A stretch of 64,000 bases of DNA from Pseudomonadota bacterium. GTDB lineage: Bacteria > Pseudomonadota > Gammaproteobacteria > Burkholderiales > Ferrovaceae. Shown piece after piece: positions 17,793-28,389 of the stretch. Position 1 is the first letter of the stretch, and the number at the start of each line of letters is the position of its first letter. The DNA is taken from positions 94,473 to 158,472 of the forward strand of contig JAKABO010000001.1 in assembly GCA_021796835.1 (NCBI GenBank). Reading direction: 5' to 3'. A model generated the notes under the pieces. That model did no database searches. It saw only the letters and a program-made list of their open reading frames with translations, and had not been told where the DNA came from. A program made the translations under genes and the position numbers.

Positions 17793-18722
17793 TTAAGGGC
17801 TTTTTGTTGCAGGCAGAGGATCCGGTGCGCAGCCTTGGGGGAAAGTGGCCCTGAATTGCGCTGCATCCAGGCATTGCCCCTGCCATTCTGCCTGCAACAG
17901 GTAGAGGGGGTGGCCATCTCCGCCCCGGGTTTCTGCCAGGGCATCTGGATGGGGATGAAGACTGGTTCTGAGGATACGCAGAGATTGACCCCCCACCAGG
18001 GTAAATGCACCCGGATAAGGGGGGGCAACGCCTCGCACCAGATTATGGATGACTTGGGCAGGTTGGCTCCAGTCGATTTTTCCATCTTCGGGGCGACGTC
18101 CACCGCAGTAATTTCCCTGGGACAAATCCTGCCGACGATGCACGGCTTTTCCCGCCAGCAGAGCAGGAAGCACTTGAGAAAGGGCTCGTTCACCCGCTTC
18201 GATGACGCGCAGGAAAACATCATGAGCCGTGTCGTCCGGACCGATGGGGACTTTTTCCTGTGCGACGATATCGCCCTGGTCCGGTTTGAGAGTCATGACG
18301 TGCAGGGTGGCACCAGTTTCCGTTTCGCCGCAAATGACCGCCCAATTGACCGGGACTCGCCCCCGGTAACGCGGCAGAAGTGAACCATGCAGGTTATAGG
18401 CGCCGCGTTTGGGCAGGGCGAGCAAGTCGGCTCCCAGCATCTGCCGGTAATAAAAGGAGAAAAAGAAATCGGGATGAAGGGCGGAAATTCGTTCCACCAG
18501 AGCGGGATCATTGGGGTTTGGCGGGGTGAGGGCGGGGATGCCTTGTTGAGCTGCCCATTCGGCCACACTGTCAAACCAGCGATTTTCTGAAGGGTCGTCC
18601 GGGTGAGTCACGATCAAGGCGATATCCACGCCGGAGCGATGGAGTACCTCGAGGCAACGTACGCCCACCGAGTGGTAGGCGAAGACCACGACTCGTGGCG
18701 GGTTTTTGGCTTTATCAGGCAT
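17793..18722 (-). CDS. arnA: UDP-Ara4N formyltransferase (ArnA N-terminal domain as a separate protein)
   Basis: A 309-residue member of the methionyl-tRNA formyltransferase superfamily. It starts VVVFAYHSVGVRCLEVL, contains the HPDDPSE loop, the catalytic region NLHGSLLPRYRGRVPVNWAVICGETETGATLH (Asn/His of the HGSLLP motif) and DQGDIVAQEKV. It N-formylates UDP-Ara4N using 10-formyl-THF. The start at 18722 overlaps the end of arnC by eight bases. Domain content equals residues 1-300 of enterobacterial ArnA, so ArnA function is split over two polypeptides. Ninety bases separate it from the decarboxylase gene. Confidence 0.9.
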   Translation of the reverse strand: MPDKAKNPPRVVVFAYHSVGVRCLEVLHRSGVDIALIVTHPDDPSENRWFDSVAEWAAQQGIPALTPPNPNDPALVERISALHPDFFFSFYYRQMLGADLLALPKRGAYNLHGSLLPRYRGRVPVNWAVICGETETGATLHVMTLKPDQGDIVAQEKVPIGPDDTAHDVFLRVIEAGERALSQVLPALLAGKAVHRRQDLSQGNYCGGRRPEDGKIDWSQPAQVIHNLVRGVAPPYPGAFTLVGGQSLRILRTSLHPHPDALAETRGGDGHPLYLLQAEWQGQCLDAAQFRATFPQGCAPDPLPATKSP

Positions 18723-19680
18723 CGCCGGACTCCTCGGGCGGCAGGGGAGACTCCAGGATACCCTGGATGAGGAAGCGTGGGCGATCGCGAACCTGCTGGT
18801 AGATGCGTCCGATGTATTCTCCCAACAGGCCAATGCCGAACAGCAAAATACCGATCAGGAAGAAGGTGATGGCAAAGAGGGTGAAAACCCCTTCAGCTTC
18901 AGGCCCGACGATGAGGCGGCGCAGAACCAGAAAAACGACGAACAGGGCGGACAAGACCGACAGACCCATGCCGAGCAGTGAAAAGAACTGGAGGGGCAGG
19001 ATGGAAAACCCGGTGATCAGATCGAAATTAAGACGGATCAAACTGTACAGGGAGTACTTGGATTCGCCCGCCGAACGTTCTTCGTGTCCTACCACGATTT
19101 CCGTGGGGTTGGAGGAGAAACTGTAGGCCAGTGCCGGAATATAGGTGTTTGCCTCACGACAGGAAACGATGGCCTGGATGATCCGGTGATCGTAGGCTCG
19201 CAACATGCAGCCCTGATCGGTCATGTGGATATGGGTGACCTTTTCACGGAGGCGGTTCATCAGGCGCGACGCCCAATGGCGCCAGGCACTGTCTTCGCGG
19301 GTGCGACGGATGGTCCCCACATAGTCATGGCCCGCATCCATGGCGGCGAGGAGATTGCCGATTTCTTCCGGGGGATTTTGCAAGTCGGCGTCCAGGGTGA
19401 CCACCTGCGCGCCTCGACAATGTTCAAATCCCGCCATGATGGCCATGTGTTGCCCATAGTTGCCATTGAAGAGGATGACGCGGGTCACTTCGGGGCGCAA
19501 TTGAAATTGCTCGCGCAACAGGGCGGCGGAGCGGTCGCGACTGCCATCGTTGATGAAGATTATTTCATAGGGGATCTGCAGTGCGTCGAGGGATGGGTAG
19601 AGACGTTCGAAGAGCAGGTGCAATCCGGTTTCTTCGTTGTAGACCGGGATGACGATGGAAAGGGCGGGTTTCTGATTCAT
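18715..19680 (-). CDS. arnC: Undecaprenyl-phosphate Ara4FN transferase
   Basis: A 321-residue family 2 glycosyltransferase with IVIPVYNEE at the N terminus, the metal-binding VTLDADLQNPPEEI (DAD) and RRTREDS. Two C-terminal membrane segments (LLQFFSLLGMGLSVLSALFVVFLVL-type and ITFFLIGILLFGIGLLGEYIGRIY) anchor it at the inner membrane. It transfers Ara4-formyl-N from UDP to undecaprenyl phosphate. Its start overlaps the arnB stop by four bases. Length and membrane layout agree with ArnC; dolichyl-phosphate mannose-type transferases are the alternative, but context settles it. Confidence 0.9.
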   Translation of the reverse strand: MNQKPALSIVIPVYNEETGLHLLFERLYPSLDALQIPYEIIFINDGSRDRSAALLREQFQLRPEVTRVILFNGNYGQHMAIMAGFEHCRGAQVVTLDADLQNPPEEIGNLLAAMDAGHDYVGTIRRTREDSAWRHWASRLMNRLREKVTHIHMTDQGCMLRAYDHRIIQAIVSCREANTYIPALAYSFSSNPTEIVVGHEERSAGESKYSLYSLIRLNFDLITGFSILPLQFFSLLGMGLSVLSALFVVFLVLRRLIVGPEAEGVFTLFAITFFLIGILLFGIGLLGEYIGRIYQQVRDRPRFLIQGILESPLPPEESGDA

Positions 19681-20816
19681 CGGGCAGCCTGTTTCAGGAT
19701 TTTTTCCAGGGTTGCGCAGACGCGGTCCACCTCCTCCAGGGTCAGGGTGGGGTAGAGGGGGAGGGTCAGGGTGGTGCGTGCGATGTGCTCCGCATGGGGG
19801 AAATCGCCCGCCTGATATCCCAGAGCAGAATAGCGGGTGGTCAGATGCAAGGCTTCATAGGAGATTCCGCTCCCGATGCCCTCCCGATGCAGGGCATCCA
19901 TGATTTCCTTGCGGCTCCAGCGCAGATGCTCGAGTGGCAGGAGCGGGGCAAAGAAATTCCAACTGTGCCCTTCGTCCCCCCGGAAAGGCAATTCACAGGG
20001 GGGGTCGGTATGCAGGCGCTCAAAATAGCGGGCAACCAGGACATGACGGCGAGCAATGAATTCCTCGAGGCGGGCCAGTTGCATCAACCCCAGGCGCGCA
20101 TTGACATCGGGCAGGTTGGATTTTCCTCCGGTGACCACGACGTCGCGGGTGCCATCGGGCAGGCGCACGATGCCGTGGAAGCGCAGGCGCTCGGCGGTTC
20201 GTGCCTCTTCCTCACTGGCAAAAACCAGTGCCCCTCCCTCGATGGTGGTGAGGGTTTTGTTGGGATGAAAACTGAAACTCACCATGTCCCCAAAACTGCC
20301 GATGGGCTTTCCTTTCCAGCGGCTGCCAATGGCCAGGGCGGCATCTTCGATGACCCGCAGTCCGTGTCGTTGGGCCAAAGCATAGAGAGGCTCGGGGTCC
20401 ACCGGCCAACCGGCAAAATGGGTTGGCATGAGGGCGCGGGTACGTGGGGTGAGGGCTGCCTCGGCAGCGTTCAGATCCAGATTGCGGGTGACGGGGTCCA
20501 CATCCACAAAGACGGGGGTAGCACCTGTGCGGGCGACCGCATTGGCACAGGCAAAAAAGGTTTGGGCCGGGATGATGACCTCATCGCCGGGGCCGATGCC
20601 CGCCGTCAGGACAGCGACCTCAAGGGCTGCCGTTGCCGAAGAAAAGACCCGGACCGGACGCCCGCCATGATATTCGGACAAGGCTTTTTCGAAGGCCAAA
20701 ACCTGCGGGCCGGAGGTGATCCATAGGGAACGCAGGGTGTCACCGACGGCTTCCACCATGGATTCGTCGATCGTGGGGCGGGCAAAGGGCAGATAGGGTA
20801 GGTTATGAGCGGGCAA
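19677..20816 (-). CDS. arnB: UDP-Ara4O aminotransferase
   Basis: A 379-residue DegT/DnrJ/EryC1/StrS aminotransferase that makes UDP-Ara4N from UDP-Ara4O using glutamate and PLP. It has the ITSGPQVLAFEKAL start, EDAALAIGSRWKGKPIGSFGD, and the PLP Lys in FSFHPNKTLTTIEGG. It overlaps the SMR gene by 14 bases upstream and arnC by four downstream. It makes a useful comparison with the DegT-family protein in the nif operon at 57-58 kb, which lacks this Lys. Confidence 0.93.
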   Translation of the reverse strand: MPAHNLPYLPFARPTIDESMVEAVGDTLRSLWITSGPQVLAFEKALSEYHGGRPVRVFSSATAALEVAVLTAGIGPGDEVIIPAQTFFACANAVARTGATPVFVDVDPVTRNLDLNAAEAALTPRTRALMPTHFAGWPVDPEPLYALAQRHGLRVIEDAALAIGSRWKGKPIGSFGDMVSFSFHPNKTLTTIEGGALVFASEEEARTAERLRFHGIVRLPDGTRDVVVTGGKSNLPDVNARLGLMQLARLEEFIARRHVLVARYFERLHTDPPCELPFRGDEGHSWNFFAPLLPLEHLRWSRKEIMDALHREGIGSGISYEALHLTTRYSALGYQAGDFPHAEHIARTTLTLPLYPTLTLEEVDRVCATLEKILKQAAR

Positions 20817-21174
20817 TCAAATACACTCCTGCGAGGATGACGGCAATGCCGGAAATCCGGCTAACCGTCAGAGTTTCTCCCAACAACGCCCAGGCCGCCA
20901 GAGCGTTGACCACGTAGCCAATGGACAAGAGAGGGTAGGCTTGGGAAACGGGGACGCGTGAGAGCGCCAGAATCCATACCACCACACTGATGGCATAACA
21001 GAACAGCCCCACCGGAATGGGCCATTGGGTACAAATTTTGAGCGCAATGGGCCAGAGGTTCTCCCAGGTGAATGCAAAATGCCCCAACTGGTTGGCTCCT
21101 GCCTTGAGCAACAGTTGGGCCACGGCATTGAGTAGTACACCGGAAAGGATGAGAGAAAAACTGACCAGGCTCAT
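20803..21174 (-). CDS. SMR-family membrane protein, ArnE/ArnF-like flippase subunit
   Basis: A 123-residue protein with four hydrophobic helices (VSFSLILSGVLLNAVAQLLLKAGA, IPVGLFCYAISVVVWILAL, AYPLLSIGYVVNALAAWALLGE, ISGIAVILAGVYLIA) typical of EmrE/ArnE/ArnF proteins. ArnE and ArnF together flip undecaprenyl-P-Ara4N to the periplasmic face. Only one such gene is present here, so it may act as a homodimer or its partner may be elsewhere. The ATG overlaps the arnT stop by four bases; a longer upstream frame is non-homologous. Confidence 0.85.
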   Translation of the reverse strand: MSLVSFSLILSGVLLNAVAQLLLKAGANQLGHFAFTWENLWPIALKICTQWPIPVGLFCYAISVVVWILALSRVPVSQAYPLLSIGYVVNALAAWALLGETLTVSRISGIAVILAGVYLIARS

Positions 21175-22823
21175 GTTCGGGCCACTATAACACGGTGCGC
21201 ATCCCGAAACAGAATGCGCATGGGGAAACCCTGATTTTTCATGACATCGTACAAAGGTGGCGGGAGAATGGCCAAGGCCCCCAGGTCCGCGGCCCAAAGG
21301 GGTCTGAACTCTTTCAGGGTGGGAATGGCGTGTTGGGGTTCCAGACTCAGGCCAAAGGCCATTTCATCCTGATAAGCCACGGGAATGACGGTGCGTTGCA
21401 GGTAAAAATCGAGGGTCTGGTCGTAGGTGTTCACGCTGTAGAGATGGCTGGCTGCAGCAAATCGTGGGGCCAGGCGGCGGGCGAGGGCGGCCCCGGATTG
21501 AAAGTCCGCCAGGGTATTGCTTCCGCTGATCAGCAGTTGGGTGACGAGCAGTGTACCGACGGCGACGGTTTTCAGGCTGTGGGCTGGCCGGGCGCGTTGA
21601 CGGTGGGCCAGGTAGCCCAGAACCAGGGACACCGCAGCAGCAGCGGCAATCCAGGCGGAAAATCCCTGGTAACCCATGACCATGTCCGGGTCCATTCCCA
21701 AAGACCAGCCCAAACTTTCAGGAAGGGCGGGAAACGCCAGAAGTAACGCAGTGACCCCGAAAAAAGCGCCGCCCAGGGCCAGCAGAAGGGGAGGGCTGAG
21801 CGGGAAGGGGCCCGGGCGAACGCTGAGTTGGCGAGCACCGAGCAGGGCCAGTGCCGGGAAGGCGGGGAGGATGTAGTCGGGCAACTTGGAGCCGGACAGA
21901 CTGAAGAAGAAGACGACGAAGAGGGCGTAAATGGCGAGGAAACGGGCCGGTGAAAAATGACGTCCATGATTGCGCAACAAGGCATTGCCCGTGGCGCGCA
22001 GAGCCACCAGAGTCCAGGGCCAGAGACCAACCAGCAGGATCGGGAGAAAATACCAAACCGGTTCTACCCGTTGATGGAGGGTGGTGGTATACCGGTCAAA
22101 CTGCTCGTGTATGAAAAAAAACCACAGAAATTCGGGGTGCACGCGACTGGCCAACCAGAACCAGGGCAAGGTGAGCAATAAAAACAGGAGCAGGCCGGGA
22201 AAGAGGTGGAGACGTTTCCAGGGGCTCAGGTCACGGGTGAACAGAGTGTAGAGCACCAAAGTGGCGCCAGGGAGCGCCAGGGCCATGAGACCCTTGCTCA
22301 TGAACCCGGCCGCCGCCGCACCCCAGGCCAGGGTCATCCAGAGACGCGAAGACGATTCCTGTTGGGCCAGCAGAAAACACCCTACCGCCAGGAACATCCA
22401 GACCGTAACCCCCATGTCGAGGGTGTTGATATGCCCCAGCGCGGTGTAATAAAAGGTTCCGATCAGGAGTAGGGGCGCGCGCCATCCGGCTTCCGTTCCG
22501 AAGAGGCGCCGGGCAAAAAAGGCGCTGGCCAGGATCCCCAAAAAACCAAGCAGGCCCGTCCAAAGACGGGCGGCCAGAGGGGTGGGCCCCAGCAGGTCGA
22601 TACTGAGTGCCGTGGCCCAGTATTGCAGGGGTGGTTTTTCATAGTAGGGAATTCCATTCAGGTGGGGGGTTACCCAATCTCCCGAAACGGCCATTTCCCT
22701 GCCGATTTCGGCATATCGCCCTTCGTCGGGCCGAGTAAGGGCGCGCGTCCCCAGCCCCAGACTCCAGATCATTGCCAGCAGGATGATCCAGACACCGCAG
22801 GTTTTGATCGAACCGGGGTTCAA
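21171..22823 (-). CDS. arnT: Lipid A Ara4N transferase, GT83 type
   Basis: A 550-residue polytopic glycosyltransferase of the ArnT/PMT superfamily. After an initial membrane helix, GTRALTRPDEGRYAEIGREM carries the catalytic DE pair in the first periplasmic loop, followed by NGIPYYEKPPLQYW. About 12 further hydrophobic segments and a C-terminal soluble part follow. It moves Ara4N from undecaprenyl phosphate to lipid A phosphates, lowering surface charge and giving polymyxin and probably acid or metal tolerance. It starts nine bases after the trxB stop and overlaps the SMR gene, so it is the first arn gene of the operon. Confidence 0.88.
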   Translation of the reverse strand: MNPGSIKTCGVWIILLAMIWSLGLGTRALTRPDEGRYAEIGREMAVSGDWVTPHLNGIPYYEKPPLQYWATALSIDLLGPTPLAARLWTGLLGFLGILASAFFARRLFGTEAGWRAPLLLIGTFYYTALGHINTLDMGVTVWMFLAVGCFLLAQQESSSRLWMTLAWGAAAAGFMSKGLMALALPGATLVLYTLFTRDLSPWKRLHLFPGLLLFLLLTLPWFWLASRVHPEFLWFFFIHEQFDRYTTTLHQRVEPVWYFLPILLVGLWPWTLVALRATGNALLRNHGRHFSPARFLAIYALFVVFFFSLSGSKLPDYILPAFPALALLGARQLSVRPGPFPLSPPLLLALGGAFFGVTALLLAFPALPESLGWSLGMDPDMVMGYQGFSAWIAAAAAVSLVLGYLAHRQRARPAHSLKTVAVGTLLVTQLLISGSNTLADFQSGAALARRLAPRFAAASHLYSVNTYDQTLDFYLQRTVIPVAYQDEMAFGLSLEPQHAIPTLKEFRPLWAADLGALAILPPPLYDVMKNQGFPMRILFRDAHRVIVART

Positions 22824-22832
22824 GGGCGTGGC

Positions 22833-23813
<981 letters not shown>

Positions 23814-23891
23814 TTAATTCAACCCGTGATTGTACCATTGTCCCTTCGATGACTCTTATCGTTTCGGAGTCAGAAAGGCTATAATCAGCCC

Positions 23892-26234
23892 ATGAGCGAT
23901 TCTCCCCTTGCCCTGAAGTTGACCCGTCTGCTGTGCGAGGCCTTGTTGCTGCTGGTGGTACTGCTGGCGCTTTATCTCGCATTGTCCCTGCTGACCTATC
24001 ATCGGACCGATCCGGGGTGGTCCCTGGGGTCGGCGGTCAACCGCCCCGACTGGGAAGCCTCCGTCTCCCATGTGGCCAATGCGGGTGGGCGGGTGGGCGC
24101 CTGGTTATCGGATTTTTTACTCTATCTGTTCGGATTTTCGGCGGGTTGGTTTGTGGTCGCATTGGGTTGGTTGGCCTGGCGCGGCTATCATTATCTCAAA
24201 CAGGAACCGGGTTTCGCCGGGGGGAAAAAACCCGCATCGCCGGTATCCCGATACTGGTTCGTGCTGATGGGTCTGGGGTTCCTGCTGATGGTGATTTCCA
24301 GTGCAGGGCTGGAAGCCATGCGTCTGGCCGGTTTGCATTTCGAGTTGCCCCTTCAGTCCATGGGTGAAGGGACCTGTAGTGGGGGCGGCGGTGTGCTGGG
24401 ATGCGAATTGGCCAGTTGGGCCATTCAGGGGGTCGGACTGAGCGGGGCAGTCATGTTTCTGCTGTTGGCATGGGCTCTCGGGTTTTCGCTCATGACGGGG
24501 ATTTCCTGGTTACGTTTGGCGGAATCTTTGGGCGCGACCTGTGAAAACCTCTTCCGCCGCTTCAATTCGAAGCGCAGTGTCGCCATCGACCGACGCGTGG
24601 GGCGTCGGGCCGGTGAACAACGCCAGACCCTGGTGCAGGAAGCCCGTAAATTACAGGAAGATCACGAACCGTTGCAGGTATTGCCGGTCACCACCCAGAT
24701 CGAGCCCTCCATGCAGGCAGTACGGGAACGCCAGGTGCCCTTGTTCAAGGATCTTCCCGATTCTGCCTTGCCTCCCCTCAAATTGCTGGACGAGGCCAGT
24801 TCGGCACGGGAATCGGTGAGCCAGGAACTGCTGGAATTCACGTCGCGCCAGATCGAACGAAAATTGGCGGATTTCAATGTCAGCGTGAAGGTATTGGCCG
24901 CCCTGCCTGGTCCTGTCATCACGCGCTACGAAATTGAACCGGCGGTGGGCGTCAAAGGGAGTCAGATCATCAATCTGGTGAAGGATCTGGCTCGTGCCCT
25001 GACCGTCGGAAATATCCGGGTCGTGGAATCCATTCCGGGAAAGAACTGCATGGGCTTGGAAATACCCAATGCGCGGCGTGAAACCGTACGACTCTCTGAA
25101 ATTTTGGGGGCGGCGGTCTATGGGGATATGGCTTCGCCGCTTACCTTGGCGCTGGGTAAGGACATTGCGGGCAATCCGGTGGTGGTGGATCTGGCCAAAA
25201 TGCCCCATCTTCTGGTGGCAGGTACGACGGGGTCCGGAAAGTCTGTGGCCATCAATGCCATGATCCTGAGTTTGCTGTACAAGGCGACTCCGCAGCAGGT
25301 CCGACTGGTTCTGGTGGATCCCAAGATGTTGGAACTGTCGGTTTATGACGAGATTCCACATCTTCTGGCGCCGGTGGTGGTGGACATGAAGGAAGCGGCT
25401 CATGCCCTGAACTGGTGTGTGGCAGAGATGGATCGCCGTTACAAACTCATGTCTCAATTGGGGGTACGAAACCTTTCCAGTGCCAACCACAAGATCAATG
25501 AGGCGTTCCACAAGGGCCAGCCCCTCATGAATCCCCTGTCGCTGACCCCGGATACCCCGGAGCCACTGGAACCGATGCCCTACATCGTGGTGGTGATCGA
25601 TGAATTGGCGGATCTGATGATGGTAGTGGGCAAGAAGGTGGAAGAATTGATTGCGCGGATTGCACAGAAGGCGCGGGCTGCCGGGATCCACCTGATCCTG
25701 GCGACCCAGCGTCCTTCGGTGGATGTGATCACCGGACTGATCAAAGCCAATATTCCCACCCGAATCTCCTTCCAGGTCTCCAGTCGGGTAGACTCACGCA
25801 CCATTCTCGATCAGATGGGTGCAGAAGCGTTGCTGGGTCAGGGAGACATGCTCTACATGCCGACAGGAGCCGGCTATCCCCACCGTTTGCATGGGGCTTT
25901 TGTGAGCGATGACGAAGTGCATCAGGTCGTTCATTACCTGAAGGCGCAGGGCAAGCCGGCTTACGTGGAAGGAATGCTGCAGGGGATCGAGGAGGGCATG
26001 GATCCGGAAACGGCCCCCGGGCAGTCTACTGGAGAACAGGATCCTTTGTATGACCAAGCCGTGGCATTGGTGCTGGAAACGCGGCGGGCCTCGATTTCCC
26101 AGGTGCAACGCCACTTGCGGATCGGGTACAACCGCGCGGCGCGTTTGATTGAAGATATGGAAAAAGCGGGTTTGGTGTCCGGCATGGCCACTAACGGCAG
26201 TCGGGATGTCTTGGTGGGAGGAGGGCGGGAATGA
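23892..26234 (+). CDS. ftsK: DNA translocase FtsK
   Basis: A 780-residue septal DNA pump for chromosome dimer resolution and segregation. Four N-terminal membrane helices (residues about 15-190) anchor it. The linker is short, as in SpoIIIE-size proteins. The motor domain has Walker [10 protein letters not shown], Walker [14 protein letters not shown], and [22 protein letters not shown]. The C-terminal gamma winged-helix domain ([38 protein letters not shown]) reads KOPS sites. The stop overlaps lolA by four bases, an order (ftsK-lolA) common in proteobacteria. Confidence 0.96.
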   Translation: MSDSPLALKLTRLLCEALLLLVVLLALYLALSLLTYHRTDPGWSLGSAVNRPDWEASVSHVANAGGRVGAWLSDFLLYLFGFSAGWFVVALGWLAWRGYHYLKQEPGFAGGKKPASPVSRYWFVLMGLGFLLMVISSAGLEAMRLAGLHFELPLQSMGEGTCSGGGGVLGCELASWAIQGVGLSGAVMFLLLAWALGFSLMTGISWLRLAESLGATCENLFRRFNSKRSVAIDRRVGRRAGEQRQTLVQEARKLQEDHEPLQVLPVTTQIEPSMQAVRERQVPLFKDLPDSALPPLKLLDEASSARESVSQELLEFTSRQIERKLADFNVSVKVLAALPGPVITRYEIEPAVGVKGSQIINLVKDLARALTVGNIRVVESIPGKNCMGLEIPNARRETVRLSEILGAAVYGDMASPLTLALGKDIAGNPVVVDLAKMPHLLVAGTTGSGKSVAINAMILSLLYKATPQQVRLVLVDPKMLELSVYDEIPHLLAPVVVDMKEAAHALNWCVAEMDRRYKLMSQLGVRNLSSANHKINEAFHKGQPLMNPLSLTPDTPEPLEPMPYIVVVIDELADLMMVVGKKVEELIARIAQKARAAGIHLILATQRPSVDVITGLIKANIPTRISFQVSSRVDSRTILDQMGAEALLGQGDMLYMPTGAGYPHRLHGAFVSDDEVHQVVHYLKAQGKPAYVEGMLQGIEEGMDPETAPGQSTGEQDPLYDQAVALVLETRRASISQVQRHLRIGYNRAARLIEDMEKAGLVSGMATNGSRDVLVGGGRE

Positions 26235-26851
26235 AGCGATGGAAACCGTGGGCTGGCGTAATGTTATGGATGGGCTGCATGGGGTGGGCCAGTGCCTCCG
26301 GTCTTGATCGTCTGCATGCTTTTCTGCGCGACACGCATCGGGGAGAGGCCCAGTTCGAGCAGCGCAACCTCAAAGGCAATGGAGATTCGGGAGGGACCGT
26401 CAGTCGGGGCGTTTTTCTGTTTTCCCGGCCAGGCAAGTTTCGTTGGGAGTATCGCAGTCCCTATCCACAGACTTTGGTCGCGGATGGTCAAACCCTCTGG
26501 ATCTGGGATCCGGATTTGCAGCAGGTGACCCGAAAAAAAATGAGCCAGAGTTTGGGTAGTACCCCGGCTGCCCTGCTGGCGGGGGACGATGCCCTGGAGA
26601 AGGGGTACGTGGTCACCGAGGGCGGGGAGAGCGAGGGGTTGGAATGGGTGATGGCCAAACCAAAAAGTACGGAATCAGGATTTGAATGGGTAAGGATGGG
26701 GTTTACGGATCAGGCGCTGGCGCGGATGGAGTTGCAGGATAGTTTCGGTCATACGCTCAGCATCGTGTTCACCCAGTTCGACAGGGATCCGAAATTCACG
26801 CCGGATACTTTCCGTTTCACTCCCCCTCCGGGTGCCGACATCATTCAGTAG
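26231..26851 (+). CDS. lolA: Outer membrane lipoprotein carrier LolA
   Basis: A 206-residue periplasmic chaperone that carries lipoproteins from LolCDE to LolB. It has an N-terminal signal segment ([16 protein letters not shown]), the conserved [12 protein letters not shown] and [39 protein letters not shown], and the C-terminal [10 protein letters not shown]. The Cys in the signal region is not in a convincing lipobox. It overlaps ftsK by four bases. Its stop lies only three bases from the 3' end of a convergent tRNA gene, so transcription termination must happen within that tRNA or beyond. Confidence 0.93.
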   Translation: MKRWKPWAGVMLWMGCMGWASASGLDRLHAFLRDTHRGEAQFEQRNLKGNGDSGGTVSRGVFLFSRPGKFRWEYRSPYPQTLVADGQTLWIWDPDLQQVTRKKMSQSLGSTPAALLAGDDALEKGYVVTEGGESEGLEWVMAKPKSTESGFEWVRMGFTDQALARMELQDSFGHTLSIVFTQFDRDPKFTPDTFRFTPPPGADIIQ

Positions 26852-26854
26852 GGA

Positions 26855-26931
26855 TGGCGTGCCCGACAGGGATCGAACCTGTAACCCCCAGCTTAGAAGG
26901 CTGGTGCTCTATCCGATTGAGCTACGGGCAC
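26855..26931 (-). tRNA. tRNA-Arg (anticodon TCT)
   Basis: Minus strand GTGCCCG acceptor, D arm AGCTCAATCGGATAGAGC, anticodon loop CTTCTAA (TCT), T arm ACAGG-TTCGATC-CCTGT and CGGGCAC with encoded GCCA end. All four stems pair. Confidence 0.96.
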
Positions 26932-26951
26932 TCACTCGGGCCGACTTTCCG

Positions 26952-27028
26952 TGGTCGGGGTGGAGAGATTCGAACTCCCGACATCCTGGTCCCAAACCAG
27001 GCGCGCTACCAGGCTACGCTACACCCCG
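26952..27028 (-). tRNA. tRNA-Pro (anticodon TGG)
   Basis: Minus strand CGGGGTG acceptor, D arm AGCGTAGCCTGGTAGCGC, anticodon loop TTTGGGA (TGG) on a CCTGG/CCAGG stem, T arm with GTTCGAATC, CACCCCG, A and encoded CCA. It is in tandem with tRNA-Arg, 20 bp upstream of it. Confidence 0.96.
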
Positions 27029-27062
27029 AACCCGAGATTATCCTGCATGCCCCGGTTTTTTG

Positions 27063-27485
27063 TCAAGGACGGTCTTGGGTGTGGGCAAGTCCGGGCGGTT
27101 GAGAGCGGCGGATGGAAACGGCCACCGTGGCTACTTCTGGCCACATCCGGTACTTCATCACCTTGATTTCGCAGGCCCGGACTTCGGGATTGCGCAGAAG
27201 GAGATCGGCAATTCGTTGGGCCAGCACCTCGATTAACGTCACGCGTTCCGAGGTGGCTTGTTTGATGGCATCGTAAACGTGATTGTAGTCGTAACCAGAG
27301 AGCAGTCCTTCCCGTGAATCCGCGATATGGCAGAGGGCGTCAGACACTTCGACACTGACGGTCAGGGAGACCTTCTGGGGTTTACCCAGTTCAAAGGCAT
27401 TGATTCCGATTTCCAACTCGAGGTCGATGCCATCCAGAACGAAGCGGGTGAGAGAATCGGAAGAAAGGAGGGGGGGTAGGGGCAT
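27063..27485 (-). CDS. folB: Dihydroneopterin aldolase
   Basis: A 140-residue FolB family protein. FVLDGIDLELEIGINAFELGKPQKVSLTVSVEV contains the family's xGixxxE pattern, and DYNHVYDAIKQATSERVTLIEVLAQRIADLLL contains the conserved Tyr and Glu region. It cleaves dihydroneopterin to hydroxymethyl-dihydropterin and glycolaldehyde in folate synthesis; FolX epimerase is the alternative. The start at 27485 is one base from the stop of the SDR gene, so the two are translationally linked. Some upstream in-frame ATGs fall inside that gene. Confidence 0.88.
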   Translation of the reverse strand: MPLPPLLSSDSLTRFVLDGIDLELEIGINAFELGKPQKVSLTVSVEVSDALCHIADSREGLLSGYDYNHVYDAIKQATSERVTLIEVLAQRIADLLLRNPEVRACEIKVMKYRMWPEVATVAVSIRRSQPPGLAHTQDRP

Positions 27486-27486
27486 T

Positions 27487-28221
27487 TTATCCTTCGATAT
27501 GGAGTGACAGACCGCCATCAACGGTCAGAAAGGAGCCGGTGGTAAAAGTGGCTTCGCACAACAAAAAGCGAACGGCGCGAGCCAATTCATCGAACCGGCC
27601 CAAGCGCTTCAGGGGCACCGCTTGCAGAATTCTTTGTTGATTTTCTTCGGCAAATGCCTGGGACTTGTGGGGCCAGTCAAAGTGACCGGGCAGTACGGTA
27701 TTGACCCGAACCTGGGGGGCCAGTTCCACGGCCAGGGCTTGCATCGCGGCCATCAGGGCATTCTTGGCAATGTGGTAGGTCAGGTAACCGGCGGCCGGGC
27801 GATGAAAGTGAATGTCTCCGATGGCGACAATCGCGCCTTGCCGTCGCATCAATGAATCGCGACATTGGCGAATCAGGCGTAGATGGCCATAAAGATGACT
27901 GCCCAGATCCCGTTCCAGATGGTCTTCGTAGTCATCGAGATGCGTTGGGGAAAAATCCGAGGCATTGGCTACGATGCCGTCGATGTCCGTACAAAAGAAT
28001 GGAGGGGGGAAATGGTTGCACAGATCCTCTATCCAGAGCCGGGCACTGTGGGCACGTTGGGCATTCAAGGCATGGCAAAGAATGTCGGCCTCGATCTGGG
28101 AGGAGGTACGACAATGTATGATGACGCGGTGCCCGGCTTCATGCAGCGATCGCACGATGGCGGCTCCGCCACGACGTGCCGCCCCGGTGACGACATACTG
28201 GTTGACACGTGGATTATCCAT
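27487..28221 (-). CDS. SDR oxidoreductase, pteridine reductase (FolM)-like
   Basis: A 244-residue short-chain dehydrogenase. The N-terminal VVTGAARRGGAAIVRSLHEAGHRV has the TGxxRRxG form typical of pteridine reductases rather than the usual TGxxxGxG, and IIHCR follows the second strand. The catalytic YHIAK lies in YLTYHIAKNALMAA, and VNTVLPGHF and LTVDGGLSL follow. FolM-type enzymes reduce dihydromonapterin or dihydrofolate with NADPH. The next gene is folB, which supports a pterin role. Substrate is inferred from motif and neighbour. Confidence 0.8.
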   Translation of the reverse strand: MDNPRVNQYVVTGAARRGGAAIVRSLHEAGHRVIIHCRTSSQIEADILCHALNAQRAHSARLWIEDLCNHFPPPFFCTDIDGIVANASDFSPTHLDDYEDHLERDLGSHLYGHLRLIRQCRDSLMRRQGAIVAIGDIHFHRPAAGYLTYHIAKNALMAAMQALAVELAPQVRVNTVLPGHFDWPHKSQAFAEENQQRILQAVPLKRLGRFDELARAVRFLLCEATFTTGSFLTVDGGLSLHIEG

Positions 28222-28389
28222 GTTTTTGAATCGGAAATGTTGCCTGGATCGTTGCAGATGGCAGACAATTATGCTTGAAATGGAGGGTCAAGTCCAAAAT
28301 TTGCGGAAACTTTTCCTCGATCATCGTGATTTTCACCCGTGCCGGGGGTTGGCTGAAGGCGAGGTGCTTCGGGGAATCGGTCGGAAGAT

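Noticed and set aside
19785..20726. A 313-codon plus-strand frame opposite arnB.
   Set aside because: Shadow frame; arnB motifs and overlaps with neighbours fix the coding strand.
24651..25691. A 346-codon minus-strand frame inside ftsK.
   Set aside because: His/Arg/Gln-rich shadow of ftsK with no start signal.
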